This document shows positions 33,485-41,495 of a stretch of DNA of 47,600 bases, piece by piece (position 1 is the stretch's first letter; the number at the start of each line of letters is the position of its first letter). Under the pieces are notes generated by a model. That model did not search any database. It was given only the letters and a program-made list of their open reading frames with translations, and was not told where the DNA came from. Position numbers and translations under genes: made by a program. This DNA comes from an uncultured Oscillospiraceae bacterium (GTDB lineage Bacteria > Bacillota > Clostridia > Oscillospirales > Oscillospiraceae): assembly GCA_900756575.1 (NCBI GenBank), contig CAAEKQ010000074.1, forward strand, positions 1 to 47,600, written 5' to 3'.

Positions 33485-34809
33485 ATCAGGCTTTCACACC
33501 CCAATCCCTTCCGGGGCACCAGATTCCTGGTGTCCTTTTTTGTGTTTGCGGCCTCCACCATCTGCTTCGCCATGGTGCGGATGCCATCGTAGCCCCACAG
33601 TCCACCGCCCTCTACCAGGTTCACAAACCAGGGTGTTCCCTCGGCCCAGGCGGCAATCTGCCCCAGAGCCAATATGGGCACATTATTTTCTCTGAATTTT
33701 AACCGCAGCTGTGGCTGGGTCGTGGCGATCAGCATCAGCTCCGGACGGTTTTCCCGGAGCCATGTGAAGTCGTCCTGCTCCTCCTGAGTAACCGAGTCCA
33801 GATATACCCGCTCCACCTTGAATCCATGCTCCAGCAGCAGCCTTGCCAGCCCCAGCGGGCGGGGATGCAGGGTGTAGTCGATGGCAATGCTTATCTCTCC
33901 AATGGCCGCTTTCGCCTCAGCCAGCGCTTCGTCGCAGGCTCTTTGCTCGGCTTCGACGTCCAGGCGCTTGAGACCCAGTTCCGCCGCCAGCCGCTCCTCC
34001 ATCCGAGCAATTTCCGCGTAAGAAAAGGAACCCGGCAGGTAGAACTGTCTGCGGCCTAAGCGGTTTGCCGTTTCCTCTGCGCCATATTGGCCCCGGGGAA
34101 AGGTGGAAAGCATCACCTGGGCCTGTCCCAGCTCCAGATAGCCGGCATAGGTATCGTAATTCTGGATTTCCAGCAGGGTCCAGCCGCTTTCCTCCAGCAT
34201 CCGCCGCAAATCCGCACCGGCGTCCAATCGGAAGTCGCTGCCCAGAATCGCCGCCGTCTTTTCCCGGGCCGGACATACGGGCAGCGGATCAAACATGGTC
34301 TTTCGCAGCCGCTGATCCGGTGACAGCCCTTCCTTCTGGGTGATGGGCTCCATAAAGCACCGGAGAAAGCGCACCGTGGGGAACCGCCGCTCCAGATTGC
34401 CATAGATATAGTCGAGATCACAGCCCAGAAACCGATGGGTGCAGACCGTAAACACCATCACCACCGGCGGCAGCTTCGGGAGCTTTTCCAGCACCGATGC
34501 CACGCCCTCCAGCGTCACATCCTCCACCGTGCCCTGGATCAGGTCTTCCTCCTCCAACAGCACCATGGAAAACCGCTGGGACTGCCCCATTTCCGCCGCC
34601 GTCAGCACCACGCCCCGCATACAGTTCACGCCGCAGACGTAGATTTGATGAGCCTCGGGCACCAGCATCCCCACATGGACAATATTCCACACGCCATGAG
34701 CCGGGGGATTGAACTCCGGATGATGGGAAAACAGCTTCAGCCCCTCGGTCTTGCCAATGGGCACCTGGTAATTTCGCCGGTTTGGCTCTGCTCCAACTCG
34801 CTTCAGCAT
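33481..34809 (-). CDS. Nitrogenase component-1-like protein, NifD (alpha)-type, set 1
   Basis: A 442-residue protein that aligns by pattern with NifD. VCGVNCMRG (C59, C63) sits where NifD has its second P-cluster Cys. FTVCTHRFLGCDLDYI (C123, C130) corresponds to the third-Cys block. GLWGYDGIRTMAKQM resembles the NifD C-terminal GYDGF motif. The FeMo-cofactor histidine expected 10 residues before GYDG is absent (a Val there). So it could bind an FeS cluster but not FeMoco in the known way. ATG at 34809 overlaps the NifH-like gene by 7 bases with GGAGG upstream; a longer frame lies inside that gene. Confidence 0.78.
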   Translation of the reverse strand: MLKRVGAEPNRRNYQVPIGKTEGLKLFSHHPEFNPPAHGVWNIVHVGMLVPEAHQIYVCGVNCMRGVVLTAAEMGQSQRFSMVLLEEEDLIQGTVEDVTLEGVASVLEKLPKLPPVVMVFTVCTHRFLGCDLDYIYGNLERRFPTVRFLRCFMEPITQKEGLSPDQRLRKTMFDPLPVCPAREKTAAILGSDFRLDAGADLRRMLEESGWTLLEIQNYDTYAGYLELGQAQVMLSTFPRGQYGAEETANRLGRRQFYLPGSFSYAEIARMEERLAAELGLKRLDVEAEQRACDEALAEAKAAIGEISIAIDYTLHPRPLGLARLLLEHGFKVERVYLDSVTQEEQDDFTWLRENRPELMLIATTQPQLRLKFRENNVPILALGQIAAWAEGTPWFVNLVEGGGLWGYDGIRTMAKQMVEAANTKKDTRNLVPRKGLGCESLI

Positions 34810-35567
34810 GGCGTATCCTCCAGCTCCTGCATCAGCACCCGCGCCAAGGCTCGGTATTCCGTCGCCATCTGGCTGTCCGGATAGGCTTCCAGCACGGTTT
34901 TGCACTGCTCCTCCGCCTCGGGCACCAAATCACAGTGGGGCAGTCGGTAGAGAATCTTGCTGTGGAAATCCTCCGCCAGTTCCTCCGCCTTTTCTTCCTC
35001 CCGCTTGACATTTCGGCAGTTCAGAAGAAATCCCCCCAGCTTTGCATAGCCCCGGCCCTGGAATCGCTCCACAGCCGACGCAATATTCGCCGCCGCGTGA
35101 ATCGCCATATTCTCCCCGGAGGTGAGGATATACACCGCATCCGCATAGCCGCTGCGCATGGGCATGGTAAAGCCGCCGCAGACCACATCTCCCAGCACGT
35201 CGTAGAGCACCACATCCGGCCTGTAGACCTCGTAAGCGCCTGCGGCCTCCAGCTTTTCCAGCGCCGCGATAATACCCCGTCCGGCACAGCCCAGCCCGGG
35301 TGTCGGGCCGCCTGCTTCCACGCACAAAACGCCTCCATAGCCCTCCAGCACCATGTCCTCCAGTTTTGGATTCAGATTGCCGCTCCGCACCAGCTCCAGC
35401 ACGGTTGTCAGCTGCTGCCCATGGCGCAGGGTAATGGTGGAATCCGCTTTGGGGTCACAGCCGATTTGCATGACCTTACAGCCTTTCTCCGCCAATGCCG
35501 CCGCCACATTGGAGACGGTGGTGGACTTTCCAATGCCGCCCTTTCCATAAACCGCCAGCTTTTTCAT
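34803..35567 (-). CDS. NifH-like iron protein (ATP-driven reductase), set 1
   Basis: A 254-residue NifH/BchL/CfbC-type ATPase. P-loop GKGGIGKST, switch region YDVLGDVVCGG, and both [4Fe-4S] ligands C94 (GPTPGLGCAGRG) and C130 are intact, with Arg in CAGRG. It should form a homodimer with one bridging [4Fe-4S] cluster and pass electrons to a component-1-like partner upon ATP hydrolysis. The partner is presumably the next two genes. ATG overlaps the TM1266-like gene by 4 bases with AGGAGGAG upstream. It is clearly diverged from the set-2 copy. Confidence 0.9.
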   Translation of the reverse strand: MKKLAVYGKGGIGKSTTVSNVAAALAEKGCKVMQIGCDPKADSTITLRHGQQLTTVLELVRSGNLNPKLEDMVLEGYGGVLCVEAGGPTPGLGCAGRGIIAALEKLEAAGAYEVYRPDVVLYDVLGDVVCGGFTMPMRSGYADAVYILTSGENMAIHAAANIASAVERFQGRGYAKLGGFLLNCRNVKREEEKAEELAEDFHSKILYRLPHCDLVPEAEEQCKTVLEAYPDSQMATEYRALARVLMQELEDTPC

Positions 35568-35830
35568 AGTTTCTCCTCCTGAGCGATCACCGAGGAATAG
35601 GCGGTTTTCGCGGATACCCCGGGCAGACTTCCGATCTGGCCGGACAGGGCGCTGATTACCGGCTGGGGTGCGTCGATGGCCACGCTGATGATGTTAATGC
35701 CCCGCTTCCGATAGGGAATGCCCATCCGCCCGATGATATAGGGTGCCGCCGCGTGAAGCCGCTGATTCAGGGCCTCGATGGAGTCTCCGTCCTCCACGAT
35801 AATGGAAATCACCGCAACTCTTGTTTCCAT
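35564..35830 (-). CDS. TM1266-type iron-only hydrogenase system regulator (ACT-like)
   Basis: An 88-residue small protein with an ACT/NikR-C-like ferredoxin fold: VAVISIIVEDGDSIEALNQ, then RMGIPYRKRGINIISVAID, then LSGQIGSLPGVSAKTAYS. The family (TM1266) is regularly encoded near HydE/HydF/HydG and is called a putative iron-only hydrogenase system regulator, without proven ligand. It lies in the middle of the operon, between hypE and the second NifH-like gene, joining the Hyp and Nif-like/Hyd halves. GGAGGG precedes the ATG. Confidence 0.85.
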   Translation of the reverse strand: METRVAVISIIVEDGDSIEALNQRLHAAAPYIIGRMGIPYRKRGINIISVAIDAPQPVISALSGQIGSLPGVSAKTAYSSVIAQEEKL

Positions 35831-35844
35831 GCCATTCCCTCCTG

Positions 35845-36852
35845 TCAGCAGATGCGGGGCAGCAGCTCTCCGTTGGGCTGAGGCAGCAGGGTCTGGGTGC
35901 CGATCTCCGTCTCCATCACCACTCTGCCCACCTGATCTTCCGTCACCTCACCAATGATGGCCGCGTTGCCGGAATATGGCCCCTGGCGCAGCACTTCCAC
36001 CAGCTTTTCCGCCTGATCCTTGGGTGTAAAGATCACCAGCCGGCCCTCGCAGGCCAGATACAGGGGCTCCAGCCCCAGCATACCGCATACGCCCCTGACC
36101 TCCGGCGCAACGGGAATCGCACCGGCCTGAAGCCGAATGCCAACGCCGCTCTGTCCGGCAATTTCATAGAGCACCGTGCCAACGCCGCCCCGGGTTGCGT
36201 CCCGGATCACGTGAATATCATGGGTCACATTCAGCATGGATTCCACCGTGCCCCACAGAGGTGCGCAGTCGCTGGTTACGTCCGCTTCAATGCCAAAATC
36301 ATCCCGGGAAAGCAGAATCGTGCAGCCGTGGCGGCCCACATCTCCGGTGACAATAATCGCATCGCCGGGCTGCGCCTTGGCACCGCCGGTTTCCACACCT
36401 GGGAGGATCTCGCCCACACCGGTGGTGGTGATGAACACGCCGTCCACCTGGCCCTTGCCTGCCACCTTGGTGTCGCCGGATACGATCTGCACCCCGGCCT
36501 CCTTGGCGGTTTTCTCCATAGCCGCCGCGATTTCCTCCAGCTTGTCCATGGGGAAGCCCTCTTCAATCACGAACGCACAGGAGAGATACTTGGGCTTTGC
36601 GCCCATGCACGCCAAATCATTCACCGTGCCGCAGATGGACAGCTTACCGATATTTCCGCCGGGGAAAAACGCTGGAGAGACGATAAAGCCGTCTGTGGTC
36701 ATCGCCATTTTCCCCTTGGGTGCCTCCAAAACCGCCGCATCGTCTGCGGTGAGGCTGGGGTTCTCAAAATGTGCCTTAAACACCCGGTCAATGAGCTGGG
36801 CGGTCTGGGTGCCGCCTGCGCCATGGGCCAGGGTTACTGTTTCGTTTGCCAT
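35845..36852 (-). CDS. hypE: Hydrogenase maturation protein HypE (carbamoyl dehydratase)
   Basis: A 335-residue PurM-like ATPase. HypE accepts a carbamoyl group from HypF on its C-terminal Cys and dehydrates it to a thiocyanate, the source of the CN- ligands. The last residues PRIC keep this Cys. AHGAGG, TTDGFIVSP and the ATP-binding GDTKV block are present. The start at 36852 (MANETVTL) follows AGGAGAG; a longer upstream reading frame lies inside hypD and is not used. It ends 14 bases before the TM1266-like gene. Confidence 0.95.
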   Translation of the reverse strand: MANETVTLAHGAGGTQTAQLIDRVFKAHFENPSLTADDAAVLEAPKGKMAMTTDGFIVSPAFFPGGNIGKLSICGTVNDLACMGAKPKYLSCAFVIEEGFPMDKLEEIAAAMEKTAKEAGVQIVSGDTKVAGKGQVDGVFITTTGVGEILPGVETGGAKAQPGDAIIVTGDVGRHGCTILLSRDDFGIEADVTSDCAPLWGTVESMLNVTHDIHVIRDATRGGVGTVLYEIAGQSGVGIRLQAGAIPVAPEVRGVCGMLGLEPLYLACEGRLVIFTPKDQAEKLVEVLRQGPYSGNAAIIGEVTEDQVGRVVMETEIGTQTLLPQPNGELLPRIC

Positions 36853-36865
36853 GATACCATCTCTC

Positions 36866-37912
36866 CTATTCCATTCCATATTGATAATATGCCGAGCAAG
36901 CGCCCTCGCCGGACACCATGCACGCGCCCACGGGATGCTGGGGGGTGCAGACCTTACCGAACAGCGGACAATCGGTACTCTTGCATTTTCCCTGGAGCAC
37001 CTCGCCGCAGCGGCAGGCCGGATTGCCCCGTCCCTCGATCTTCGGCATCTGATATTTCTTCCGGGCATCGAATGCCGCATATTCCTCCCGGAGCTGCATA
37101 CCGGAACCGGGGATCGTTCCAAGGCCCCGCCACTGGGCATCGCAGGGCTCCATGAGCTTTGCCACCAATGCCTGAGCCTTGACGCTGCCCTCCCGGGTGA
37201 CTACTCTGGGGTAGGCGTTCACAAAGAAGGGCTTTCCCTCCTTGGACTTTTGCAGCGCCGCCGCCAATGCCGTCAGCAGTTCGCTGGCTGTAAAGCCTGC
37301 AACCACACCGCTGACTCCTTCGTTCACCAGCTGCTCGCAGAACCTGGTGCCGGTGATGGCGTTTACATGGCCGGGATACAGGAACACATCCGCACTGCCC
37401 TTCAGCGCCTGATACGCCATGGGCATGGTTTTATTGGCGGTGAGCAGGGAAAAATTCGTCAGTCCCTGCTTTTTGGCCAGCTCCACCGCCAGGCAGGATG
37501 CGGGAGTGGTGGTTTCAAACCCCACCGACAGGAAGCAGACCTGCTCCTCAGGATGATTTTTGGCGTAGTCCACCGCATCCATGGGCGCATAGACCACCTG
37601 CACCTTGGCTCCCTTGGCCCGGGCTCCTGCCAAGCTGGAATCGGTGCCCGGTACCCGCACCAGATCGCCGAAGGTACAGACCGTCACGCCGTATTCCTCT
37701 GCCAGCAATATGGCCTCGTCAATAAAGCCCACCGGGGTCACACAAACGGGACATCCCGGCCCGGAAATCAGCTCCACCTGCTTCGGCAGCAGCTTTCGAA
37801 TGCCCAGCCGGAAGATCTCATGGGTATGGGTACCGCAGACCTCCATGATCCGAAGGGGCGCGCCGTCATAGCCGGTGATGATCTCCCGGGCTGCCTGCAT
37901 ACTTTTGTCCAT
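36866..37912 (-). CDS. hypD: Hydrogenase maturation protein HypD
   Basis: A 348-residue FeS protein that, with HypC, assembles the Fe(CN)2CO moiety. Catalytic and redox cysteines are seen in MEVCGTHTHE and GPGCPVC. The GFETTTP motif is intact. The C-terminal [4Fe-4S] ligands are in CRCGEVLQGKC, DCPLFG and KVCTP. Start: ATG at 37912 in a TGATG junction with hypC (a GTG one codon earlier would overlap by 4 bases), with GGAGGAG upstream. All functional residues visible to me are kept. Confidence 0.95.
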   Translation of the reverse strand: MDKSMQAAREIITGYDGAPLRIMEVCGTHTHEIFRLGIRKLLPKQVELISGPGCPVCVTPVGFIDEAILLAEEYGVTVCTFGDLVRVPGTDSSLAGARAKGAKVQVVYAPMDAVDYAKNHPEEQVCFLSVGFETTTPASCLAVELAKKQGLTNFSLLTANKTMPMAYQALKGSADVFLYPGHVNAITGTRFCEQLVNEGVSGVVAGFTASELLTALAAALQKSKEGKPFFVNAYPRVVTREGSVKAQALVAKLMEPCDAQWRGLGTIPGSGMQLREEYAAFDARKKYQMPKIEGRGNPACRCGEVLQGKCKSTDCPLFGKVCTPQHPVGACMVSGEGACSAYYQYGME

Positions 37913-38121
37913 CACAGCAGCTCCTCCATGACCTTCCGGGATTCCTGCTCGTCCTCGTCGGTGATTTTCGCAATGGCAATGCCTGCGTGCACCATCACGT
38001 AATCTCCGGGCTCCAGATCCTCCAGCAGTGCCGCCGAGACCTCACGCCGTGCGCCCGATGCGTCCACCAGCGCCGTTCCGTCCGTTACTTTTACAACCTT
38101 TGCCGATAATCCAACACACAT
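37912..38121 (-). CDS. hypC: Hydrogenase maturation chaperone HypC
   Basis: A 69-residue HypC/HybG chaperone that binds HypD and carries the Fe(CN)2CO unit to its target. The essential N-terminal Cys2 is present (MCVGLSAKVV), and the OB-fold core AKVVKVTDG, then GDYVMVHAGIAIAKI is typical. Unlike most HypC proteins (MCLxxPGKV) it lacks the Pro after Cys2 and has GLSA there, which may reflect a different partner than a [NiFe]-hydrogenase large subunit. It lies 12 bases after hypF. Confidence 0.92.
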   Translation of the reverse strand: MCVGLSAKVVKVTDGTALVDASGARREVSAALLEDLEPGDYVMVHAGIAIAKITDEDEQESRKVMEELL

Positions 38122-38133
38122 AATCTTGTCCCC

Positions 38134-40458
38134 CTATGTTTCGTTCTTCTGTAGTTTTAGCCGCTTTAGTCCATAGACCGCCTGGCCCAATGCAATGCCT
38201 CCGTCGTTGGGCGGAACCAGGTGATGGGTCAGCACGCGAAACTTCATTTGTTCCAAAAGTTCCACCGTCAGCTCCAGCAGCAGCCGGTTTTGGAATACGC
38301 CGCCGCTGAGGGCCACGGCAGGAAGTCCGGTCTGTTCCCTGGCCGCCTGTACCGCTCCGGCAATTTGTCCCGCCAGACGCCGATGGAATTCCATGGCCAG
38401 CCGGTCCGTGGATTCTCCCGCCAGACGACGGGTCAATATATCCTGTACCAGCCGATCCGTGGGCAGGGTCAGGAAGCCCTCCGCGTCCATCTCCGGCGCT
38501 TCCAATGGGATGACATTGGTGGACGGATGCGCCTTGTTCCAGGCTTCTGCCCGGTATTGCAGGGCCGTGGACGCTTCTCCCTCAAATGTCGATGCCGTCC
38601 GAATGCCCAATATGGCACTCACGCCGTCAAACAGCCGTCCCGCGCTGGTAGAGGGGGCGGCATTGATGCGCCGGTCCGCCATGGTCAGCTGCACCTTTGC
38701 GGTATTTTCCTCGCACAGCGCCAGCTTGCGGATGATATCCAGGGTCGCGGCGCGGTCTTTGGTCAGGGCATAGATCATGCTTACCGCAATTCGCCAGCCC
38801 TCCCGGGCCGATGCGTCCCCGCCCAGCTGCAAGAACGGCTGGATGCTGCCCAATCGCCGGAATCCATCCTCCCGGGCCAAGATCAGTTCGCCGCCCCAGA
38901 TGGTACCGTCCGTTCCATAGCCAGTGCCGTCAAAGGATACGCCGATCACCGGGTCATGATAGTCGTTTTCCGCCATGCAGGAGAGGATGTGGGCGTAGTG
39001 ATGCTGCACCTGAATCAGCGGCAAATTCATGTTTTTCGCCATCGCCACAGAGTTATACCCCGGGTGCAGATCACACACCACCGCCTGAGGCTGCGCCTCC
39101 AGCAGCGTCTGGAATCGCCCAATGGTTTCCTCCAGTGCCTGCACCGTCCGGAGATCCTGCAAATCCCCCACGTAGGGAGAAAGATAGCACAGGTCATTTA
39201 CGCCGATGCAAAAGCTGTTTTTCAGCTCGCCGCCCATGGCCAGTACGGTACCTTTGTTTTCGCCGGACAAGACCGCAGGAAGCGGCGCATATCCTCGGCT
39301 CCGGCGCACCATATAGGGCTGCCCCCGGAAGAAATCCATCACCGAATCGTCCGCCCGAATGCGGATATTCCGGTTATGGGACAAAATGCAGTCCGCCAAA
39401 TGGCCCAATTCCGTTTCCGCATCCCGGTCATCCCGGCAGATGGGTGCGCCGCTGACGTTGCCGCTGGTCATCACCAGGCAATCCGGCATGGTCAGGCCAT
39501 CGTCATAGTCAAACAGCAGCAGCTGCACCGGGGCATAGGGCAGCATCACGCCAACCCTTGGATTTTCCGGTGCCACCGCCTCGCAGAGTGATCCGTTTTC
39601 CCGCCGTTCCAGCAGCAGAATCGGCTTCTGGTGGCCGGTTAAAATCTCCAGCTGCTCCGGGGTAATATTGCACTCCCGGGCTGCGGTTTGTTCATCCCGC
39701 ATCATCACCGCAAAAGGCTTCATGGGGCGCTTTTTCCGCTGCCGCAGCAGGGATACCGCCGCCTGATTGGTGGCATCACAGCACAGGTGAAAGCCGCCGA
39801 TGCCCTTCACCGCCACAATGCCGCCCTGCATAATCATCTTTCTCGCCGCAGTAATGGCATTCCGGCCCCGCTCCTGCCGTCCCAGCAGATACACCTGGGG
39901 GCCGCAGTCGTTGCAGCAGACCGGCTGGGCGTCATACCGCCGGGTGGCGGGATTGTGGTATTCCTCGGCGCACTGGGGGCACATGGGGAACGCCTTCATG
40001 CTGGTTCGCTCCCGGTCATAGGGCAGCGCGTCGAGAATGGTCAGCCGCGGCCCGCAGCAGGTGCAGTTGATGAAGGCATGGAGATACCGCCGATCCTTGG
40101 GATCATACAATTCCCGTTTGCAGTCGTCGCAAATGGCGATATCCGGGGAGATGAAAATCTCGCCGCTGGTCTTGGCGCTTTCGATGATGGAAAACTCCGA
40201 AAACATCGGGGCATCCTCCGCCGCCTTGTCATCCAGCTTTAAAATGGCCGCCCGCCTTGGGGGCCGATGCTCCAATGCATCTCGGAATGCGTCTACCTGC
40301 GTCTGGGTTCCCTGGGCGTAGATCTCCACATAGGGGCCGCAGTTGGCCACGGTGCCGGTGATCCCCGTTTCCATGGCGTGGCGGCTGACCGTGGGGCGAA
40401 ATCCCACCCCCTGCACAATGCCGTAAACCCGAATGCGCCGGGTGATTACTCCATCCAT
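38134..40458 (-). CDS. hypF: Carbamoyltransferase HypF
   Basis: A 774-residue multidomain enzyme that converts carbamoyl phosphate to a carbamoyl group on HypE. In order: acylphosphatase domain (GIVQGVGFRPTV, about 13-24), two zinc fingers with CxxC pairs (about 110-190), a YrdC-like adenylation domain (about 200-390), and a Kae1-like carbamoyltransferase domain ending in VALSGGVFQNRLLLE and PNDGGIALGQA. All are intact. The ATG overlaps the upstream NifK-like gene by 13 bases with GGAGGA close by. It starts the HypFCDE block in the middle of the operon. Confidence 0.95.
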   Translation of the reverse strand: MDGVITRRIRVYGIVQGVGFRPTVSRHAMETGITGTVANCGPYVEIYAQGTQTQVDAFRDALEHRPPRRAAILKLDDKAAEDAPMFSEFSIIESAKTSGEIFISPDIAICDDCKRELYDPKDRRYLHAFINCTCCGPRLTILDALPYDRERTSMKAFPMCPQCAEEYHNPATRRYDAQPVCCNDCGPQVYLLGRQERGRNAITAARKMIMQGGIVAVKGIGGFHLCCDATNQAAVSLLRQRKKRPMKPFAVMMRDEQTAARECNITPEQLEILTGHQKPILLLERRENGSLCEAVAPENPRVGVMLPYAPVQLLLFDYDDGLTMPDCLVMTSGNVSGAPICRDDRDAETELGHLADCILSHNRNIRIRADDSVMDFFRGQPYMVRRSRGYAPLPAVLSGENKGTVLAMGGELKNSFCIGVNDLCYLSPYVGDLQDLRTVQALEETIGRFQTLLEAQPQAVVCDLHPGYNSVAMAKNMNLPLIQVQHHYAHILSCMAENDYHDPVIGVSFDGTGYGTDGTIWGGELILAREDGFRRLGSIQPFLQLGGDASAREGWRIAVSMIYALTKDRAATLDIIRKLALCEENTAKVQLTMADRRINAAPSTSAGRLFDGVSAILGIRTASTFEGEASTALQYRAEAWNKAHPSTNVIPLEAPEMDAEGFLTLPTDRLVQDILTRRLAGESTDRLAMEFHRRLAGQIAGAVQAAREQTGLPAVALSGGVFQNRLLLELTVELLEQMKFRVLTHHLVPPNDGGIALGQAVYGLKRLKLQKNET

Positions 40459-41495
40459 GGCTCCTCCGTCCTTCCCGAAACGGCAAAATGGATCAGGTCA
40501 AGCTGCTGTACGGTGCAGCTCGGCGCAACGGCCCACATGGTTTTGTCACCGATGAGCAGGTCGTATTTTCCCTGCTCCAGCAACGCCTGCAGCTGATCTT
40601 CCTCGGTAAGGCGGATGTCCCCTTCCCGTTTCAGCTCCGGCTTTTGCAGGAACCAGGTTGCAACGGTGACTTCTTCCGCCCCGTTCTGCTCCAGCAGCGT
40701 GCGAATGGTATTCGCCCGCACCTGCTGATGCACCACCAGCACCCGCTTGCCTGCAACTTCTATATTCCCTAATGCATCTTCCGCCAAAGGATCGGTGCAT
40801 TCATAGGGCGTGCCAAATTTCTGCTTTAGATATTCCGCCGCTTTCAGTCCCGCAGGAGACAGCACCAGATTCTTTTCCACGCTGGACGCCTGACGGATTT
40901 CCTCCAGACTTCCGTTTCCATAGCACCAGACCTGATTCCACCCCTGGACCTGGAGCTGGTCCCGCAAATGCGTTTCATCCTTGGGGCTGCCAAAATCCAG
41001 CGGGGTCAGGCCCAATACGCCGATTCGCCCATGCTGAACCGGAAGTGCCGTTTCGGCAAACCGCTGCATCAGCGCAAGATAAGCCTTCTCCTCACCCACA
41101 TCATATAATTCCATGCCGTCGGTGTCCACAGCAATCACCGGCAGGCCCGTTTTCTTCTCTGCCATCCGCCGCAGGGCACGATAGTCCGTGGCAATCACCG
41201 CGGGCACCGGAGTTCCGATCACCGCCGCAAACTCGCCGTGTACCTTCTCCGCTGTGTCCCGGAGCTTTTCCACCAGCCGGTCATCCCGGCCCAGGATCGC
41301 GTCCATATCCCGCAGGCCCGCACTGAAAATGGCGCTTTTGTGGGTAAACCAGCGGGGCTCGTCGAACCCGCAGATATTGCCCGCACAGCCGCCTGCATCA
41401 CAAATGACGAGGATGCCGCCCAGGGCATAGAGCACCGCCGATGCCCCGGACTGATCCGGCGCAAAGGGAGATATTACTTTTCTCAGTCCCTTCAT
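40446..41495 (-). CDS. Nitrogenase component-1-like protein, NifK (beta)-type, set 2
   Basis: A 349-residue protein that aligns without gaps to the set-1 beta-type protein over the first 50 residues (SALYELGG versus SAVLYALGG; THDETRWY versus GFDEPRWF). It also shares MDAILG and LGLTPLDF. C37 (DAGGCAGN) is kept, but C10 and C19 of set 1 are Pro and Ala here, and C32 and C42 are new. Cluster ligation must therefore differ between the two sets. The start at 41495 forms a 4-base ATGA overlap with the upstream NifD-like gene. Reaction unknown. Confidence 0.78.
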   Translation of the reverse strand: MKGLRKVISPFAPDQSGASAVLYALGGILVICDAGGCAGNICGFDEPRWFTHKSAIFSAGLRDMDAILGRDDRLVEKLRDTAEKVHGEFAAVIGTPVPAVIATDYRALRRMAEKKTGLPVIAVDTDGMELYDVGEEKAYLALMQRFAETALPVQHGRIGVLGLTPLDFGSPKDETHLRDQLQVQGWNQVWCYGNGSLEEIRQASSVEKNLVLSPAGLKAAEYLKQKFGTPYECTDPLAEDALGNIEVAGKRVLVVHQQVRANTIRTLLEQNGAEEVTVATWFLQKPELKREGDIRLTEEDQLQALLEQGKYDLLIGDKTMWAVAPSCTVQQLDLIHFAVSGRTEEPWME

